Shown piece after piece: positions 42,279-51,695 of a stretch of DNA of 64,000 bases (its first letter is position 1; each line of letters opens with the position of its first letter). A model generated the notes under the pieces. That model made no database searches. It saw nothing but the letters and a program-made list of their open reading frames with translations, and was not told the DNA's origin. The stretch covers positions 1-64,000 of the forward strand of contig NZ_JALJYC010000014.1 in assembly GCF_024170405.1 (NCBI RefSeq), in the 5' to 3' direction. This DNA comes from Neisseria perflava (GTDB lineage: Bacteria > Pseudomonadota > Gammaproteobacteria > Burkholderiales > Neisseriaceae). The position numbers and the translations under genes were made by a program.

Positions 42279-42911
42279 ATGGATTTGCACAATATCCGTC
42301 AGGATTACAGCAAGCAGGAATTATCGGAAGTCGAATGCGATGCCAACCCGATTACCCAGTTTGAAAAATGGATGAACGAAGCCATGCATTCGGCGGTCAA
42401 CGAGCCGACCGCAGTCAACGTGGCCGCCGTTGGCGAAGACGGCCGCCCCAACAGCCGCGTTTTGCTGCTCAAAGAAGTCAACCCTCAGGGTTTTGTGTTT
42501 TTCAGCAATTACCAAAGCCGCAAAGGGCGCTCGTTTGCCGCGCACCCGTTTGCCGCGCTGACCTTCTTTTGGCCGGAATTGGAACGCTCCGTGCGCGTGG
42601 AAGGGCGGATTGAGAAATTAGACGAAGCCGCATCGGACGAATATTTCGACAGCCGCCCCTATACCAGCCGGATTGGGGCATGGGCGAGTGCGCAGAGTGA
42701 AGTGTTATCGAGCAAAGCCGCGTTGGTGGCCAAAGCCGCTGCCGTCGGCGCGCGCCATCCGCTGCACGTACCGCGTCCGCCGCATTGGGGCGGCTATATC
42801 GTGCACCCCGACCGCATCGAATTTTGGCAAGGCCGTCCCAGCCGTCTGCACGACCGTATCCAATACCGCTTAGTCGATGGCAACTGGATTAAAGAGCGGC
42901 TGTCGCCTTAA
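42279..42911 (+). CDS. pdxH: pyridoxamine 5'-phosphate oxidase
   Basis: A 210-residue FMN enzyme oxidising pyridoxine/pyridoxamine phosphate to PLP. FMN contacts are in GRPNSRVLLLKEV and FFSNYQSRKGRSF (near 60-80). The C-terminal RPPHWGGYIVHPDRIEFWQGRPSRLHDR region is split here as HWGGYIV and FWQGRPSRLHDR and is the PLP-site signature. AGGAGG precedes the ATG. It supplies the cofactor for the many PLP enzymes, including the two aminotransferases in this window. Confidence 0.95.
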   Translation: MDLHNIRQDYSKQELSEVECDANPITQFEKWMNEAMHSAVNEPTAVNVAAVGEDGRPNSRVLLLKEVNPQGFVFFSNYQSRKGRSFAAHPFAALTFFWPELERSVRVEGRIEKLDEAASDEYFDSRPYTSRIGAWASAQSEVLSSKAALVAKAAAVGARHPLHVPRPPHWGGYIVHPDRIEFWQGRPSRLHDRIQYRLVDGNWIKERLSP

Positions 42912-42970
42912 TCTTTGCCAAAAAATACACGCGGATTCAATAAAATAAGGTAAAATGCCGCCTAAGTTTC

Positions 42971-43005
42971 AGGCCGTCTGAAAAACACCGTTTTCAGACG
43001 GCCTT
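42971..43005 (+). terminator. DUS-pair terminator after pdxH
   Basis: AGGCCGTCTGAAAAAC-ACC-GTTTTCAGACGGCCT. Confidence 0.83.
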
Positions 43006-43036
43006 GTTATCGTGAGAAAACAGGAAACCAAGAAAA

Positions 43037-43102
43037 GTAGGGTGGGTCTTGACCCACCATTTTATGACAATGAATGTTTTGGTGGGTTGAAACCCACCCT
43101 AC
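43037..43102. repeat. palindromic repeat GTAGGGTGGGT...ACCCACCCTAC
   Basis: A 66-bp element with 11-bp inverted ends (GTAGGGTGGGT/ACCCACCCTAC) and inner inverted copies GACCCACC/GGTGGGTT. It belongs to the same loose family as the hairpin at 825. It lies between pdxH and rluB. Confidence 0.7.
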
Positions 43103-43198
43103 GAAATTCCCAAACCGTTTAACCCCACCTGCCGCACCTGCCGCAGAAGAACCGTTTTCCGTTTCAAATAAACAAGAAAGCGCGTTAGGAGAACTCAA

Positions 43199-44296
43199 AT
43201 GGCCAAAGCCAAACAACCCACCAGCAAACGCGAATGGCGCGACGGCGCGTCTTCAACTTCAAACGCCAAAAAGCCCGCCGCCAAACGCGGTGTCACCTTT
43301 AAAACCAAAGCAAGCGGCAGCGGCAAGCCGTCTGAAAAAAACTATCAAGCCAAGTCCCCGAAAAAACCTTTTTCAGACGGCCTGAATAAAGCCGACGGCG
43401 CACCAGCCGAACGCGCACCGAAACAGCGTGCTACCAAAGCCAAAAAACTCATCGTGCGCAATCCCAACCAAAAAATCATGGAACACGCCCGCGATTTGAA
43501 AGAACGCCGCAGCGATTTGTCGCGCTTCGAGCCGGAGCGCCTGCAAAAAGTGCTGGCCGCTTCAGGCGTCGGTTCGCGCCGCGAAATGGAAGAGTGGATT
43601 ACCAACGGCTGGGTTACGGTCAACGGACGTGTGGCACAGTTGGGCGAAAAAGTCACGCCCGATGACCACGTGACCGTCAAAGGCAACATCATCAAGCTCA
43701 AATGGGCCGACCGCCTGCCGCGCATTATCCTGTATTACAAGCAGGAAGGCGAAATCGTGTCGCGCGATGACCCGCAAGGCCGTGTTAGCATTTTCGACCG
43801 TCTGCCGCAGGCGGCGAGCAGCCGCTGGGTAGCCATCGGCCGTCTCGACATCAATACCAGCGGCCTCTTGATTCTGACTACGTCGGGCGAATTGGTGCAG
43901 CGCTTTGCCCACCCCAGCTTTGAAGTGGAGCGCGAATACGCCGTGCGCGTGTTGGGCGAACTGACCACCGAGCAAATGCGCATGCTGACCGAAGAAGGCG
44001 TCATGCTGGAAGACGGTTTGGCTAAAGTGGAACGCATTTGGGAGCAAGGTGGCGAGGGCGTTAACAAATGGTACAATGTCGTGATTAAAGAAGGCCGCAA
44101 CCGCGAAGTACGCCGTATTTTTGAAAGCCAAGGCCTGACCGTCAGCCGCTTGGTGCGTGTCGGCTTCGGCCCCATCGGTTTGCCCAACCGCCTCAAGCGC
44201 GGCCAGTTTTACGAACTCAATCCGGCGGAAGTGGCCAATATCGTCAAATGGGCGGACATGGGTTTGCCGGGCGAACGCCGCCGCCGGAAAGCGTAA
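43199..44296 (+). CDS. rluB: 23S rRNA pseudouridine synthase RluB
   Basis: A 365-residue RsuA-family pseudouridine synthase, acting on U2605 of 23S rRNA. An S4 RNA-binding domain (ERLQKVLAASGVGSRREMEEWI, near 105-126) precedes the catalytic domain with Asp in IGRLDINTSGLL (near 215) and the NREVRRIFE motif. The first ~100 residues are a Lys/Ser/Ala-rich extension, probably disordered and RNA-binding. In that extension two opposed DUS cores (about 43328 and 43373) lie inside the coding sequence and encode PSEK and FSDGL. The ATG has an AGGAGA site. Confidence 0.92.
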   Translation: MAKAKQPTSKREWRDGASSTSNAKKPAAKRGVTFKTKASGSGKPSEKNYQAKSPKKPFSDGLNKADGAPAERAPKQRATKAKKLIVRNPNQKIMEHARDLKERRSDLSRFEPERLQKVLAASGVGSRREMEEWITNGWVTVNGRVAQLGEKVTPDDHVTVKGNIIKLKWADRLPRIILYYKQEGEIVSRDDPQGRVSIFDRLPQAASSRWVAIGRLDINTSGLLILTTSGELVQRFAHPSFEVEREYAVRVLGELTTEQMRMLTEEGVMLEDGLAKVERIWEQGGEGVNKWYNVVIKEGRNREVRRIFESQGLTVSRLVRVGFGPIGLPNRLKRGQFYELNPAEVANIVKWADMGLPGERRRRKA

Positions 44297-44879
44297 TTTT
44301 GTAAAGCACATTGCGGTTATCAGATATGGAATGTTTCGTAAGACCAAAAATGTTGAAATGAATTATTTTGAATAGAAGTAAAATCAATTTATAGCAATCT
44401 GTTATCCATTATTATTGACAAAAATATTCAAATTCAAAAGGCCGTCTGAAAAATTTTCAGACGGCCTTTTTATATGGATACGCACATAGTGTTGTATGTG
44501 GCCTACACAAAATTTAACAATGAAAATTGCTTCAATCGCAACAAAGCGACATCCCGTTGCTAAAAATTCGAGGTGGGTGGGGGAAATCCCGATAATTCAA
44601 ATATTTAGTAATTAAGTTTTATGCATTTATATTAATAATACATTAATAAAATAAAAAAACGGCACTTTGTGATTATTTACGTAAGTAAGTGGTCGGATAA
44701 ATGGTTGTAAAGGAATACTGAAAGGCGTTTTAGGGGTGTTTTAGAAAGCGTATAATCTACCGCCTATTATCTTGGGTGGTGTGCGTAAAACGATTCCGTT
44801 TGATTTCAAATAATAAGTTTGCCGCCAACAAGCATTAGCCGTACAAACAAAAAATAATCAGAATACTGAGTGCATATAA
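44297..44879. other. 580-bp intergenic region before the adhesin
   Basis: No gene. A DUS hairpin terminator for rluB lies at 44437-44470. The rest is AT-rich, with a TATAAT at 44751-44756 (no good -35) and a G-rich GAGGTGGGTGGGGG at about 44570. No clear Shine-Dalgarno precedes the adhesin ATG. Confidence 0.5.
44437..44470 (+). terminator. DUS-pair terminator after rluB
   Basis: AAAAGGCCGTCTGAAAAATTTTCAGACGGCCTTTT read as two complementary 16-base arms with almost no loop. Confidence 0.85.
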
Positions 44880-45395
44880 ATGTCAAATATCATCCTGAAA
44901 ATTAACGACTCAAAAGAAACCATCCGTATCGTTGACTTTAATACCGACGGCAAAAACGCCGTTCGTATCGCAGCCCAGGCAAACGTCAACTACGAATTTG
45001 TTGACCAAGCCACAGGCTACGGCCCGGAAAACATCATGACCAAACGCGTTGGTCAAGACCTGTATATCGCATTCGAAGGCGAAGACATCGCCACCCCCGA
45101 TCTGATTATTGAAAATTACTACGCAGCCAATGGCGAAATTGGCTATGCCGACGGCGATAGCAACCTGCTGGTCGGCTTGCACGAAAACGGCAATTACTAC
45201 GCCTATGTACCCGAAAGCGGTCAACTGAATGACGCTGTCAGCATGCTGGCGGAAGAAATGTTTGCCGGTCAAGCATTGGGCGGAACGGAAGCCTCTGCCT
45301 TGGCAGCGGCGCTGTGGTGCTTTAATCCGTGGTGGCTGGTTGGGTCTGGCTGCTTTGGCGGGTGGTATTGCGGCATTGGCAGCAGCCTCAGGTGA
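44880..45395 (+). CDS. Bap-like adhesin, N-terminal fragment (frameshifted)
   Basis: A 171-residue frame holding the prefix domain of a BapA/LapF-type type I-secreted adhesin: MSNIILKINDSKETIRIVD, a compact beta domain to about residue 110, then LAEEMFAGQALGGTEASALAAA, the usual start of the membrane-retention helix. After about residue 140 the frame runs into Trp/Cys-rich nonsense (WYCGIG) and stops, while the neighbouring frame continues with GLAALAGGIAALAAASG. Removing one G from GGG at 45342-45344 (or one base a little upstream) would join both into one protein of about 1640 residues. The break may be real inactivation, phase switching or a sequencing error. Confidence 0.75.
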   Translation: MSNIILKINDSKETIRIVDFNTDGKNAVRIAAQANVNYEFVDQATGYGPENIMTKRVGQDLYIAFEGEDIATPDLIIENYYAANGEIGYADGDSNLLVGLHENGNYYAYVPESGQLNDAVSMLAEEMFAGQALGGTEASALAAALWCFNPWWLVGSGCFGGWYCGIGSSLR

Positions 45396-48300
45396 AAATG
45401 GCAGCCATAAAACCAATACCAACGATACCTCTGTCGGTGCAGTTGATTCTGTTGCAGCAACTCCTGATGTTAATACTGATTCTGTGGCCATTACCGGTTC
45501 GACCACCGATGTGGCCGCCGGCACCACTGTGACTCTGACCTTGACTGACAGCGAAGGTAATACGGTAACGGCTACCGCCACCGTGGCGAGCGACGGCACC
45601 TATGCCGTCACTGCGGGTACCGAAAGCCTGACCGACGGTGAAATCACCATTGATAGCGAGACCACCGACAACAACGGCAATACGGTGACCGATACGGACA
45701 CGGTAGAAATCGACCAGGTGGCAGGTGCGACCGATACGACTTTTGTTGATGTAGATGGTTATACCGATAGCGTCACTGGTAGCACGACTGATGTGGCGGC
45801 GGGCAGTACCGTGACGGTGACGCTGACTGACAGCGAAGGCAATACGGTGACGGCTACCACTGCTGTGGCTTCAGACGGCACTTATTCGGTAACGGTTGAT
45901 ACCAGCAGCTTGGTTGACGGTTCGGTAACTTTGGACACGCAAACCACTGATAACAACGGTAATACCGTAACAGACGTTGATGAAACCAGCTTAGACAACA
46001 TTACCGACGCGATTGATGTTAATGCATCGGTGGCGGACTACACCGTAGGTACGGTAACGGTTGACGGCTCAACTACCGGTGTTTCTTCGGGTGCAACGGT
46101 GACGGTAACGATTGCGGATACCGACGGCAATACGGTAACGGCAACCGCTATGGTAGATGCCGGTGGTACGTACACCGTGGAAGTTGATGTGACCGGTTTA
46201 GAGAGCTGGGATGATTTGACTGCAAGCGTGAGCGTGACCGGCGTGAACAGCACGGTTTCAGCGAGCGATACTGTGAGCTATGTGGATACGGTATTGACGG
46301 AGGCTTATACCAGCAGTGATTCAGTGGGTTATCAGATAACTGGCCAAACCACCGGTGTCAGTGAAGGTGCGACTGTAACGGTTGTACTGACCGACAGTGA
46401 AGGTAATACGGTTACGGCTACCGCAACGGTAACTTCTACGGGTTCGTATAGCGTGTCCAGCGTTGTTGACGTCAGCTCGCTTGCTGGAGGCGACCTAACC
46501 GCCACCACTACCGCAACGGACAGTGACGGCAATACGCTGACTGATACGGATGAGGTAGCAGTGGTGACGCAGATTATCTCGATTGTCATCAGCGATGATG
46601 AAGATAGCGATGTGACTGCGCTGTACAGCACGCTTGCGGCAAAAGGCACAACTGTCAGCTATTTGGCTGATGGCTCGGGCGAGTACACTGGCGATGTGGC
46701 CGATGGCGGAGCAAGCTATATTGATAACGATGGTACGGATGCTTCGACCAGCGGCACATTGAGTAACGACAATACGCCGACGGTAACTGTGACCTTGGAA
46801 AACGCCTTGGAAAGCGATGAAACGCTGACCATCGTCATTACCGACAGTGACGGCAATACGGTGGACACTATTACCATCTCTTCAGACGGCACTGCGAAAA
46901 ACAGCGCCGGCAACAGCGTATCGGTAACGGTGGGTACGGATAGCGATGGTTATACAGCCTATACCTTTACCAACAGCCTCAGCGATGACACGACCTACAC
47001 TTATGCCGCGACTGTCAGCAGCACCAGCACGCTGACCACGGATACCGAGTCTGCCGATATTACTTTGGATACCGAAGTCAGCTTGGACATTACCGGCGGT
47101 AATGTGTCAGGCAGCACGCTGACCCTGACCGGTACAACAGATGCTAATGCAACGGTATTTATCGTTTATACCGACAGCACAGGGGCGACGGTAACAGTCA
47201 GTACGACTGCAAGCTCAACCGGTTCATTTACCCTGACCTTGAGCAACTGGTCGTGGAAAACCAGCCTGGATATGACCATCTATGCTGTTGATCCTGCGGG
47301 TAATACTTTGTCGCTGAATATGATTGATAACATTACTGGAGGTACCATCAGCGACTCTACGACCATCGCCTATACTGACGGTGAAACCGGTACGGATGAA
47401 GGTTATAACGACACCACGCCGACCACTGGTGTGACGAATCAGACAACAGACAGCAGTTTGGGTTATGCCACCAGTGATGCCGATGACGTTATTATCATTC
47501 GCGGCTCGGTTTACGGTAGTAGCACAGTAGGAACTTCCTCTATCGCGACTTATGCTGGTAACGACAGCGTCTTTATTGGCGGGTATGTATCGGGAACCGG
47601 CTCGGCGGCAATGAATACCATTGACCTAGGCGAAGGTAGCGATACTTTAGGTATTGGCAGCTATGTTTGCGCCACCGTGATTGATACGGGTGATGGTAGT
47701 GATGATGTGGAAATTGGTACTTACGTCAATGCTTCAACAATCAGCTTGGGTAATGCTAATGACACCTTGACGATTGGGGCTAATGTCAGCAATTCGACGA
47801 TTGACGCGGGTAACGGCAACGATACGGTAACCATTGCGACCAATATAACCGGTAATTCATCGGTGAATCTGGGTAGTGGCGATGATATCCTGACGGTTGG
47901 CGGCAACGTGACCGGTTCGTCAAGCTTGTATGTGACGATTACGGCCGGTGCAGGTAATGATACGGTGAGTATTTCCGGTAATGCCAACTACACAAGCATA
48001 TCGGCCGGAGACGGTAACGATACGGTATCTGTTGGCGGTAATATGGTTTATTCCACCATCAACTCTGGCAATGGTAATGATAATGTGACCGTGAGCGGTA
48101 ATGTGACCGGTGTCAGCAGCATTTATGCTGGAGAAGGTAATGATACGGTAACGGTAGGCGGTTCGGTCAACGGTACCACAACCATTGATTTGGGTAACGG
48201 GGAAAATACCTTGACGGTTGGTAGTTTTGTTCAAGGTTCAACGACCACTTCTGTTGTGGTTACCTCTGGAGCCGGTGACGATACCATGATTTTCGGTTCG

Positions 48301-49797
48301 ACCGTTCGTTATACCAATATTTCAGCTGGTGATGGTGACAACAGCATTTCCGTTGACGTCAACTTGACCGAGTCTAACGTCACAACGGGTGAGGGCGATG
48401 ACACGATTACGGTAGGTTCATCCGTAGCCAGTTCAACCCTCAGCACCGGCGATGGTAATGATACGGTAACAGTTGGTTCAGCAATCAGCGGTACCAGTAA
48501 CATTGATTTAGGTAATGGTACGAATATCCTGACAGCTACCAGCATTAGCGGTACCAGCAATAGTTCCGGTGTGGTTATTAGTTCAGGAACTGATGACGAT
48601 ACGATTACGATTAGCGGTGCAGTAACTAATGTGACTGTTTCTACTTCAGACGGCGCAGATGTAATGACGGTTAGAAGCTCGCTCAATTATGCCAATATTT
48701 CCATGGGTGCCGATGATGATACCCTGAGTATTGGCAGTATCGGTACGGAAGCCGTGATTGATATGGGTACGGGTAATGATACGATAACCATTTCCGGTAA
48801 CGTTGCAGTTGGTAACTATTCAACGGCAACCATTACAACCGGGGAGGGTAACGATACCGTTACCATTAGCGGCGCAGTCGGCACGACTTCTTCGAACATA
48901 TCCATCAGTACCGGAACGGGCGATGATATTGTGACCATCACCAAAACGGTAACTGCAACGACGATTGATACCGGCACGGGTAACGATACGGTTAGCCTTG
49001 GTTCAACCAATTCGACTCATACGATTAATAGCACGGTGTCAACAGGCGACGGCGATGATGTGGTAACGATTGCTGGTGTGTTCTATGGTGGCAATACCAG
49101 CGATTTGGCGAGTGTTTTGACTACAGGTAGCGGCAACGATACCATTACCTTTACCTATGATGTAGGTTGGAACAATACGCGCTTGGCTTATGTGGATGCG
49201 GGTGATGGCGACGATACCATGACCATCGTCCGTAACCTTGCCAACCTAAGTACTGTTAACATGGGTAGCGGTGACGATACCCTGACTATTGGTAACTGGA
49301 CCCACGGTTCGGTTTATATGGGTGATGGTGACGATACGCTGACGGTTGTTTACGTTGCCAAAACCGCAACAATTAGCTTGGGCGATGGTGATGATAGTTT
49401 GTATGTCACCACCAGTGTGCCGCAAAGCGGTGCAGTGGTTAATGGTGGTGATGGTACGGATACCTTGTATCTGTCTGCTTCAGGTCAGAATCTAACACTT
49501 GCGTATATCAGCGATTTTGAAGAAATTGACTTGACCGGCACAGGCAACAATACCTTGAGCGGTGTCAACGAAACAACGCTTGCTAATACCACAGGCTCTG
49601 TTACTCTTGATAATGGCACTACGGTAACTGGCTTGTTTGTTACCGGCGATAGCGGCGATAAGGTTGATTTGTCAGTAGTGAATGCAACGGGTACGTCGGT
49701 GGCGTATAACGGCGAGACCTACTACGCTTATACCGTTGGCAGCTATACCGTGTATATCGACCAGGATATTGTCAATACCAGCGGCGGGGTGTTCTAA
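45229..49797 (+). CDS. giant Bap/RTX-like repeat adhesin, main body (frameshifted)
   Basis: An open frame of 1522 codons; about the first 36 are out-of-frame shadow of the fragment before. The true content starts with the glycine/alanine helix GLAALAGGIAALAAASG and continues with four Ig-like repeats with core GSTTDVAAG and TVTLTDSEGNTVTATA. Further Ig-like domains run to about residue 720. Then come about 31 solenoid units of GxGNDTVTVGGxV type, and a C-terminal block ISDFEEIDLTGTGNNTL with a tail typical of type I secretion. There are no cysteines except one in the solenoid (GSYVCATV). No secretion genes (LapBCE-like) lie nearby. A surface biofilm adhesin is the best guess. Confidence 0.8.
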   Translation: MTLSACWRKKCLPVKHWAERKPLPWQRRCGALIRGGWLGLAALAGGIAALAAASGENGSHKTNTNDTSVGAVDSVAATPDVNTDSVAITGSTTDVAAGTTVTLTLTDSEGNTVTATATVASDGTYAVTAGTESLTDGEITIDSETTDNNGNTVTDTDTVEIDQVAGATDTTFVDVDGYTDSVTGSTTDVAAGSTVTVTLTDSEGNTVTATTAVASDGTYSVTVDTSSLVDGSVTLDTQTTDNNGNTVTDVDETSLDNITDAIDVNASVADYTVGTVTVDGSTTGVSSGATVTVTIADTDGNTVTATAMVDAGGTYTVEVDVTGLESWDDLTASVSVTGVNSTVSASDTVSYVDTVLTEAYTSSDSVGYQITGQTTGVSEGATVTVVLTDSEGNTVTATATVTSTGSYSVSSVVDVSSLAGGDLTATTTATDSDGNTLTDTDEVAVVTQIISIVISDDEDSDVTALYSTLAAKGTTVSYLADGSGEYTGDVADGGASYIDNDGTDASTSGTLSNDNTPTVTVTLENALESDETLTIVITDSDGNTVDTITISSDGTAKNSAGNSVSVTVGTDSDGYTAYTFTNSLSDDTTYTYAATVSSTSTLTTDTESADITLDTEVSLDITGGNVSGSTLTLTGTTDANATVFIVYTDSTGATVTVSTTASSTGSFTLTLSNWSWKTSLDMTIYAVDPAGNTLSLNMIDNITGGTISDSTTIAYTDGETGTDEGYNDTTPTTGVTNQTTDSSLGYATSDADDVIIIRGSVYGSSTVGTSSIATYAGNDSVFIGGYVSGTGSAAMNTIDLGEGSDTLGIGSYVCATVIDTGDGSDDVEIGTYVNASTISLGNANDTLTIGANVSNSTIDAGNGNDTVTIATNITGNSSVNLGSGDDILTVGGNVTGSSSLYVTITAGAGNDTVSISGNANYTSISAGDGNDTVSVGGNMVYSTINSGNGNDNVTVSGNVTGVSSIYAGEGNDTVTVGGSVNGTTTIDLGNGENTLTVGSFVQGSTTTSVVVTSGAGDDTMIFGSTVRYTNISAGDGDNSISVDVNLTESNVTTGEGDDTITVGSSVASSTLSTGDGNDTVTVGSAISGTSNIDLGNGTNILTATSISGTSNSSGVVISSGTDDDTITISGAVTNVTVSTSDGADVMTVRSSLNYANISMGADDDTLSIGSIGTEAVIDMGTGNDTITISGNVAVGNYSTATITTGEGNDTVTISGAVGTTSSNISISTGTGDDIVTITKTVTATTIDTGTGNDTVSLGSTNSTHTINSTVSTGDGDDVVTIAGVFYGGNTSDLASVLTTGSGNDTITFTYDVGWNNTRLAYVDAGDGDDTMTIVRNLANLSTVNMGSGDDTLTIGNWTHGSVYMGDGDDTLTVVYVAKTATISLGDGDDSLYVTTSVPQSGAVVNGGDGTDTLYLSASGQNLTLAYISDFEEIDLTGTGNNTLSGVNETTLANTTGSVTLDNGTTVTGLFVTGDSGDKVDLSVVNATGTSVAYNGETYYAYTVGSYTVYIDQDIVNTSGGVF
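45478..46560 (+). repeat. Ig-like repeats, four ~95-residue units
   Basis: Each unit carries G(S/Q)TT(D/G)V(A/S)xG, then TVTVTLTDSEGNTVTATA, then S(D/T)GTY. Units start near 45478, 45765, 46035 and 46320. DNA identity between units is visible but they are not identical. An inverted DUS core (TTCAGACGGC) lies in the second unit. Confidence 0.75.
47461..49470 (+). repeat. solenoid of ~31 units of 20-24 residues
   Basis: Units follow G-x-G-(N/D)-D-T-(V/L)-T-(V/I)-x-(G/S)-x-V-x-(G/x)-S-(S/T)-I-x-(L/A). By eye I count 31 GxGxD-like turns. The spacing is 20-21 residues, with some of 24-26, compared with 9 in classical RTX repeats. This implies one acidic turn per coil of a beta-solenoid. Confidence 0.8.
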
Positions 49798-49856
49798 GCC
49801 GTGCTTTGCGGGCAGTATTTTCCGCGAGTAGGCTAATGTAAGCCACGCCAACAAGC

Positions 49857-49888
49857 AACGCCATAAGGGGGAACCTTATGGCGTTTTT
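49857..49888 (+). terminator. terminator after the adhesin
   Basis: AACGCCATAAGG-GGGAA-CCTTATGGCGTTTTT, a perfect 12-bp stem with a T run, 60 bases after the stop. Confidence 0.9.
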
Positions 49889-49897
49889 ATTGGGCAA

Positions 49898-49928
49898 AAA
49901 GGCCGTCTGAAACATTCAGACGGCCTTA
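49898..49928. terminator. DUS hairpin between adhesin and pyrG
   Basis: AAGGCCGTCTGAA-ACA-TTCAGACGGCCTT. Confidence 0.8.
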
Positions 49929-49960
49929 TGATGTCATTACGCATTACTTTATGAAAATGA

Positions 49961-49987
49961 AAAACGCCTTCTTTAAGAAGGCGTTTT
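49961..49987 (-). terminator. terminator after pyrG
   Basis: AAAACGCCTTC-TTTAA-GAAGGCGTTTT, a perfect stem ending 12 bases beyond the pyrG stop. Confidence 0.87.
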
Positions 49988-49999
49988 GCTTAACAGCGT

Positions 50000-51628
50000 T
50001 TAGGCTTTTTTATTGCTCAACGCGGCTTTGACAAAGGCAGTAAACAGCGGATGGCCTTTGCGCGGGTTGGAGGTAAATTCCGGATGGAACTGGCAGGCGA
50101 AAAACCACGGGTGGTTCGGCAGCTCGATGGTTTCTACCAAACGCTCGCGACCGGCAGATACGCCGCCGATGACCAAACCGGCTGCTTCCAGCTGCGGCAG
50201 GAAGTTGTTGTTGACCTCGTAGCGGTGGCGGTGGCGCTCGCGGATGTGTTCGCTGCCGTAGATTTTGGCGGCGAGGCTGCCCGGTTTGAGCTCGACATCT
50301 TGCGCACCCAGACGCATGGTGCCGCCCAAATCGGCGTTGGCGTCGCGGGTTTCCACGCTGCCGTCGGCGGTTTGCCATTCGTCAATCAGGGCGATGACCG
50401 GATATTTGGTTTTCAGGTCAAACTCGGTAGAAGTTGCGCCTTCCATACCGGCCACGTCGCGGGCGTATTCAATCAGCGCGATTTGCATGCCCAGGCAGAT
50501 ACCCAGATATGGAACATTGTTTTCGCGCGCATAGCGCACGGCGGCGATTTTGCCTTCCACGCCGCGCACGCCGAAGCCGCCCGGCACCAAGATCGCGTCA
50601 AAACCTTTCAGCTTGTCGGTACCTTCGGTTTCCAGCGATTCGCTGTCGATATAGGTAATCTGCACATCGGTTTCGGTGTGGATACCGGCGTGTTTCAGCG
50701 CCTCGGTCAGCGATTTGTAAGACTCGGTCAGATCGACATATTTGCCGACCATAGCGATTTTGGCAGTATGTTTCGGATTTTTAATCGCGTAAACGATTTT
50801 TTTCCATTCGGTCAAATCGGCTTGCTGCACGTTCAACTGCAACTGCTCGGTAATAATGCTGTCGATACCTTGGTTGTGCAGCATTTCGGGAATTTCGTAA
50901 ATGCTGTCGGCATCGTAGCTGCCGACCACGGCGCGCTCTTCCACGTTACAGAAAAGGGCGATTTTGCGGCGCTCGTCTTCCGGCAGAATGCGATCCATGC
51001 GGCAGATTAAAATGTCCGGCTGGATACCGATACTGCGCATTTCTTTCACGGAATGCTGGGTCGGCTTGGTTTTGATTTCGCCTGCCGCAGCGATATAGGG
51101 TACATAGCTCAAATGGGCAAACAAAGTATTGCTGCGACCCAGCTGGCTGCGCATTTGGCGGATGGCTTCCAAAAACGGCAGCGATTCGATGTCGCCGATG
51201 GTGCCGCCGATTTCTACAATCGCCACATCGAAACCTGCCGCGCCTTCGTGAATGCGGCGTTTGATTTCGTCGGTAATATGCGGAATCACCTGCACCGTGC
51301 CGCCCAAATAATCGCCGCGACGCTCTTTGGCAATTACGTTTTCATACACTTGACCGGCGGAGAAGCTGTTGCGGCGGTTCATGGTGGCGTGGATAAAGCG
51401 CTCGTAGTGACCCAAATCCAAATCGGTTTCCGCGCCGTCGTCGGTAACGAACACCTCGCCGTGTTGGAACGGGCTCATGGTACCCGGATCGACGTTGATA
51501 TACGGATCGAGCTTGAGCATGGTCACATTCAGGCCGCGCGATTCGAGTATGGTGGCAATAGAAGCGGCGGCGATACCTTTACCCAATGAAGATACGACGC
51601 CGCCGGTTACGAAAATAAATTTAGTCAT
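50000..51628 (-). CDS. pyrG: CTP synthase
   Basis: A 542-residue enzyme aminating UTP to CTP. The N-terminal synthetase domain opens with FVTGGVVSSLGKGI (P-loop-like) and carries LKLDPYINVDPGTMSP. The C-terminal glutaminase domain has the nucleophile Cys in YLGICLGMQ (near 380) and the His-Glu pair in CQFHPEFTSNP (near 515). Length matches the family (about 545). It is usually followed by eno or kdsA in other bacteria, but here it is alone, with a MITE copy upstream. Confidence 0.96.
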   Translation of the reverse strand: MTKFIFVTGGVVSSLGKGIAAASIATILESRGLNVTMLKLDPYINVDPGTMSPFQHGEVFVTDDGAETDLDLGHYERFIHATMNRRNSFSAGQVYENVIAKERRGDYLGGTVQVIPHITDEIKRRIHEGAAGFDVAIVEIGGTIGDIESLPFLEAIRQMRSQLGRSNTLFAHLSYVPYIAAAGEIKTKPTQHSVKEMRSIGIQPDILICRMDRILPEDERRKIALFCNVEERAVVGSYDADSIYEIPEMLHNQGIDSIITEQLQLNVQQADLTEWKKIVYAIKNPKHTAKIAMVGKYVDLTESYKSLTEALKHAGIHTETDVQITYIDSESLETEGTDKLKGFDAILVPGGFGVRGVEGKIAAVRYARENNVPYLGICLGMQIALIEYARDVAGMEGATSTEFDLKTKYPVIALIDEWQTADGSVETRDANADLGGTMRLGAQDVELKPGSLAAKIYGSEHIRERHRHRYEVNNNFLPQLEAAGLVIGGVSAGRERLVETIELPNHPWFFACQFHPEFTSNPRKGHPLFTAFVKAALSNKKA

Positions 51629-51695
51629 GATGTGCTACCCATGTTGGAATACGTGATTTTACCTTGAAGCGGCTGGGCTGGCAAACGGCAATCGG

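Noticed and set aside
45478..49470. CRISPR-like array
   Set aside because: The repeats are coding and degenerate at DNA level, and they keep frame; there are no constant spacers or cas genes.
44880..49797. Phase variation of the adhesin through a homopolymer
   Set aside because: The frameshift is at GGG, too short for frequent slippage; a simple mutation or sequencing error is more likely.
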